From positions 1 through 55,852 of the forward strand of contig NZ_JAHZUY010000016.1 in NCBI RefSeq assembly GCF_019458025.1: a stretch of DNA of 55,852 nucleotides. Reading direction: 5' to 3'. Made by a program: the position numbers and the translations under genes. Below, piece after piece: positions 52,609-55,852 of this stretch. The notes beneath the pieces were generated by a model. The model was not told the DNA's origin. It saw only the letters and a program-made list of their open reading frames with translations, and did not search any database. Origin of the DNA: Caldovatus aquaticus (GTDB taxonomy: Bacteria; Pseudomonadota; Alphaproteobacteria; Acetobacterales; Acetobacteraceae). Within the stretch, counting starts at the first letter, position 1. Every line of letters starts with the position of its first letter.

Positions 52609-53085
52609 GTGACTCGCCATTCGCTCTTCGGCTCGCCGCTGTTCCTCGGCTTCGACCACCTCGAGCAGATGCTCGACCGGGTGGCCAAGAACGCCGACGG
52701 CTATCCGCCCTACAACATCGAGCAGATCCGCGACCCGAACGGAGGCGAGAGCCGGCTGCGCATCACCCTCGCCGTCGCCGGCTTCGGCATGGACGACCTG
52801 CAGATCACGCAGGAGGACAACCAGCTCGTCATCCGCGGCCGGCAGAAGGAGGACTCGACGGAGCGCGTGTTCCTGCACCGCGGCATCGCCGCGCGGCAGT
52901 TCCAGCGCGCCTTCGTGCTGGCCGAGGGCATCGAGGTGGAGGGCGCCTGGCTCGACAACGGCCTGCTGCACATCGACCTGCGGCGGCCGCAGCCGGAGAG
53001 TCGGGTGAAGACCATCCGCATCGCAACCAGGGGCAACGGCGCCAGCCGGAAGCCGATCGTGGAGGGACGCGCCGAGAGGGAGTGA
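52609..53085 (+). CDS. Small heat-shock protein Hsp20 (IbpA type), copy 2
   Basis: A 158-residue small heat-shock protein. The alpha-crystallin domain starts near [36 protein letters not shown] and runs to [24 protein letters not shown], which ends in the I-R-I anchor. The conserved [28 protein letters not shown] segment is present. GTG 52609, with GAGGGGG about nine bases upstream, gives an N terminus ([18 protein letters not shown]) like other IbpA proteins. A weak TTGCAA at 52488 could be a -35. DUF1150 follows 125 bp on. Confidence 0.93.
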   Translation: MTRHSLFGSPLFLGFDHLEQMLDRVAKNADGYPPYNIEQIRDPNGGESRLRITLAVAGFGMDDLQITQEDNQLVIRGRQKEDSTERVFLHRGIAARQFQRAFVLAEGIEVEGAWLDNGLLHIDLRRPQPESRVKTIRIATRGNGASRKPIVEGRAERE

Positions 53086-53210
53086 GGCCGCGGCGAACGG
53101 ACGCCGACCAGGAGAGGGGCCGATCCGGGAGGGCCGCAGGGCGGACTCCCGCGAGCAGGGCGCCCCGCGCGGGCCGCAGCGACGGCCGTGCAGAACAGGA
53201 GGACGGGACG

Positions 53211-53477
53211 ATGAGTCGTGACATGGACGGCAGCGAGACCGAGACCAGGCCGGGCTGGCGCGCCCTCTCGGGCGCCGCGCTCCGGACGATGTCGCCGCTC
53301 GAGTGGGCGCGCTTCGGCGCCGGCGAGATCGCCTACATCCGCCCCGCCCTGGTCAACGGCACCCCGGCGGTGGTGATCCATGCCGCGGACGGCACCCCGA
53401 TCGGCGCCGCGCCCGATGCGGGCCTCGCCGCGGCGGCGATCCGCCAGCACGAGATGGAGCCCGCGCTGCTCCACTGA
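53211..53477 (+). CDS. DUF1150 family protein
   Basis: An 88-residue protein of the DUF1150 family, function unknown. The core [62 protein letters not shown] is nearly the whole family domain. AGGAGG lies eight bases before ATG 53211. Genes of this family commonly follow hsp20 in alphaproteobacteria, so a stress role is plausible, but only context supports it. Confidence 0.9.
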   Translation: MSRDMDGSETETRPGWRALSGAALRTMSPLEWARFGAGEIAYIRPALVNGTPAVVIHAADGTPIGAAPDAGLAAAAIRQHEMEPALLH

Positions 53478-53606
53478 ACGGGCGCGGACCGGGCCGGCGC
53501 GGCGCACCGCCGACCGGCGCCGGTGCGACGCCGCCGTTCCGCACCGGACCGGCCGCGGCGCCGGAGGGCGGCCGCGGCCGTTTCGTCCCCGCGGCGCCGG
53601 CCCCGC

Positions 53607-55229
<1,623 letters not shown>

Positions 55230-55428
55230 TGCGAAGGCACCTCGCTGGAGGGAGGGGGATCGGCGGCGAATTGGGCCACTCCGCCGCCGCAGGGAAGCCC
55301 GGGGCGTGCAACGAACGGTGACGTGAGACGCGGGCGGCGGCAAGCGTGAGCCGGGGGCCGGATCAATCCGGCCCGGCCGGCGCTTCCCGGCGCCGGCCGC
55401 ACGGCCCGCCCCTGCGTCGCGCGCCGCG

Positions 55429-55626
55429 TCAGGCCGCGCCCCGCAGGACCCAGGCGAGGGCGATCCCGATCACCGCCGCGACCAGGCCGCCGGTGCGCAG
55501 CTGCTCCTCCGGCGCCGCGGAGAGCGCCGCCAGCGCCCGGCGCATCGCCCCCGGCGCGAGGGCGTAGAACAGGCCCTCGATGGCCAGCACCACGGCGATC
55601 GCCTGGATCAGGCCCTGGACGGTCAT
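55429..55626 (-). CDS. DUF2065 family small membrane protein
   Basis: A 65-residue protein with two membrane helices, LIQAIAVVLAIEGLFYALAP and GGLVAAVIGIALAWVLRG, joined by a short loop with AMRRALAALSAAPEEQLR. This matches DUF2065, typically encoded after hflC. Function unknown. Its ATG overlaps the stop of the upstream frame (ATGA), so it is co-translated. About 200 bp separate it from the protease gene on the same strand. Confidence 0.9.
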   Translation of the reverse strand: MTVQGLIQAIAVVLAIEGLFYALAPGAMRRALAALSAAPEEQLRTGGLVAAVIGIALAWVLRGAA

Positions 55627-55852
55627 GGGACGGCCGGGCGTTCGGGCGCCACGGGGCCGGGCGGCGAGGTCGGGGCGACGGTCTCCGCGGCGTGCGGCAT
55701 CGCGGGCACCGGCGCGGCCGGCGCCGGCCCGCCCCCGTTCGCCGCCGGGCCCGGGGCCGGGCCGGGCGCGCCGGAGGCCGCCGGGGCGACGCCGGCGGGC
55801 GGCGGCCGGGCGCCGGCCGGGCTTTCGCGGGAGTAGCCGGAGAACGAGGATT
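55623..55852 (-). CDS. C-terminal tail of a truncated upstream gene, probably hflC
   Basis: An open frame of 76 codons running off the window edge and ending in TGA that overlaps the DUF2065 ATG. It begins SSFSGYSRESPAG and continues as a Pro/Ala/Gly-rich tail (PPPAGVAPAASGAPGPAPGP type). HflC C termini often end in a variable Pro-rich tail after an SGY-like segment, and hflK-hflC-DUF2065-degP is a common order, so HflC is likely. The catalytic and SPFH parts lie outside the window, so this is inferred from position. Confidence 0.5.
   Translation of the reverse strand, partial: SSFSGYSRESPAGARPPPAGVAPAASGAPGPAPGPAANGGGPAPAAPVPAMPHAAETVAPTSPPGPVAPERPAVP

Overview
This window looks like a chromosomal segment from a very GC-rich alphaproteobacterium, most probably Rhodospirillales/Acetobacteraceae (Roseomonas-like lineages). 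The reasons are the third-position GC, the alphaproteobacterial marker families (GapR/DUF2312, DUF1244, DUF1150 beside hsp20, DUF6476, an AapJQMP transporter, RpoH with its QKKLFFNLRR box, HrcA next to RNase PH) and the presence of a Bug/TctC receptor. The taxonomic call is inference from these families. I see no phage, insertion sequence, CRISPR array, rRNA or plasmid genes. Apart from one tRNA, the window is densely packed protein genes.

Layout. 0.1-5.4 kb: wrbA, divergent from an exported DUF1800-DUF1501 pair, then a chemoreceptor. 5.5-8.1 kb: rpoH with a clear sigma70 promoter, rluD, a small membrane protein whose start overlaps rluD head to head, and tRNA-Glu(CTC). 8.3-12.5 kb: a translationally coupled RND efflux adaptor and pump. 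12.8-21.2 kb: hemW, a YbaK-like deacylase, a rhodanese, an HU/IHF-like protein, a small protein with an internal repeat, a Bug receptor, then rdgB-rph, a GNAT acetyltransferase and hrcA. 21.6-29.2 kb: an OmpA-like protein, an orphan AapJ-like receptor coupled to DoxX, a LysR regulator, a TakP-like TRAP receptor, a class A penicillin-binding protein and a degenerate histidine kinase. 29.3-36.4 kb: the complete aapJQMP amino acid transporter, kup and an unrecognised protein. 36.5-37.5 kb: hsp20 and rpmE. 37.7-43.5 kb: a TPR protein and the slt-hydrolase-pgpA-cinA operon. 43.6-49.1 kb: dapA-smpB, gapR, DUF1244, glycerate kinase-pyruvate kinase and an RlpA-like protein. 49.1-55.9 kb: an oxidoreductase, def-fmt-truA, a second hsp20 with DUF1150, a Do-type protease, DUF2065 and the tail of what is probably hflC.

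Functional themes. Protein quality control is over-represented: rpoH, hrcA, two hsp20 genes, a DegP-like protease, smpB, and an inferred hflC end with DUF2065. Envelope work is also prominent: a class A PBP, Slt, RlpA-like, OmpA-like, PgpA, RND efflux. Solute capture includes one complete ABC system and three binding proteins with no permease beside them.

The most interesting signals are mostly regulatory or architectural rather than a new gene system. Both hsp20 genes have a short hairpin over the Shine-Dalgarno sequence with a ROSE-like UYGCU strand and an unpaired or mismatched G, suggesting paired RNA thermometers. A sensor-kinase-like protein keeps its H box but has lost the N-box asparagines. 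An AT-rich 19-bp palindrome sits between 17-bp direct repeats in an intergenic gap. I did not find convincing evidence of a wholly new multi-gene system here.
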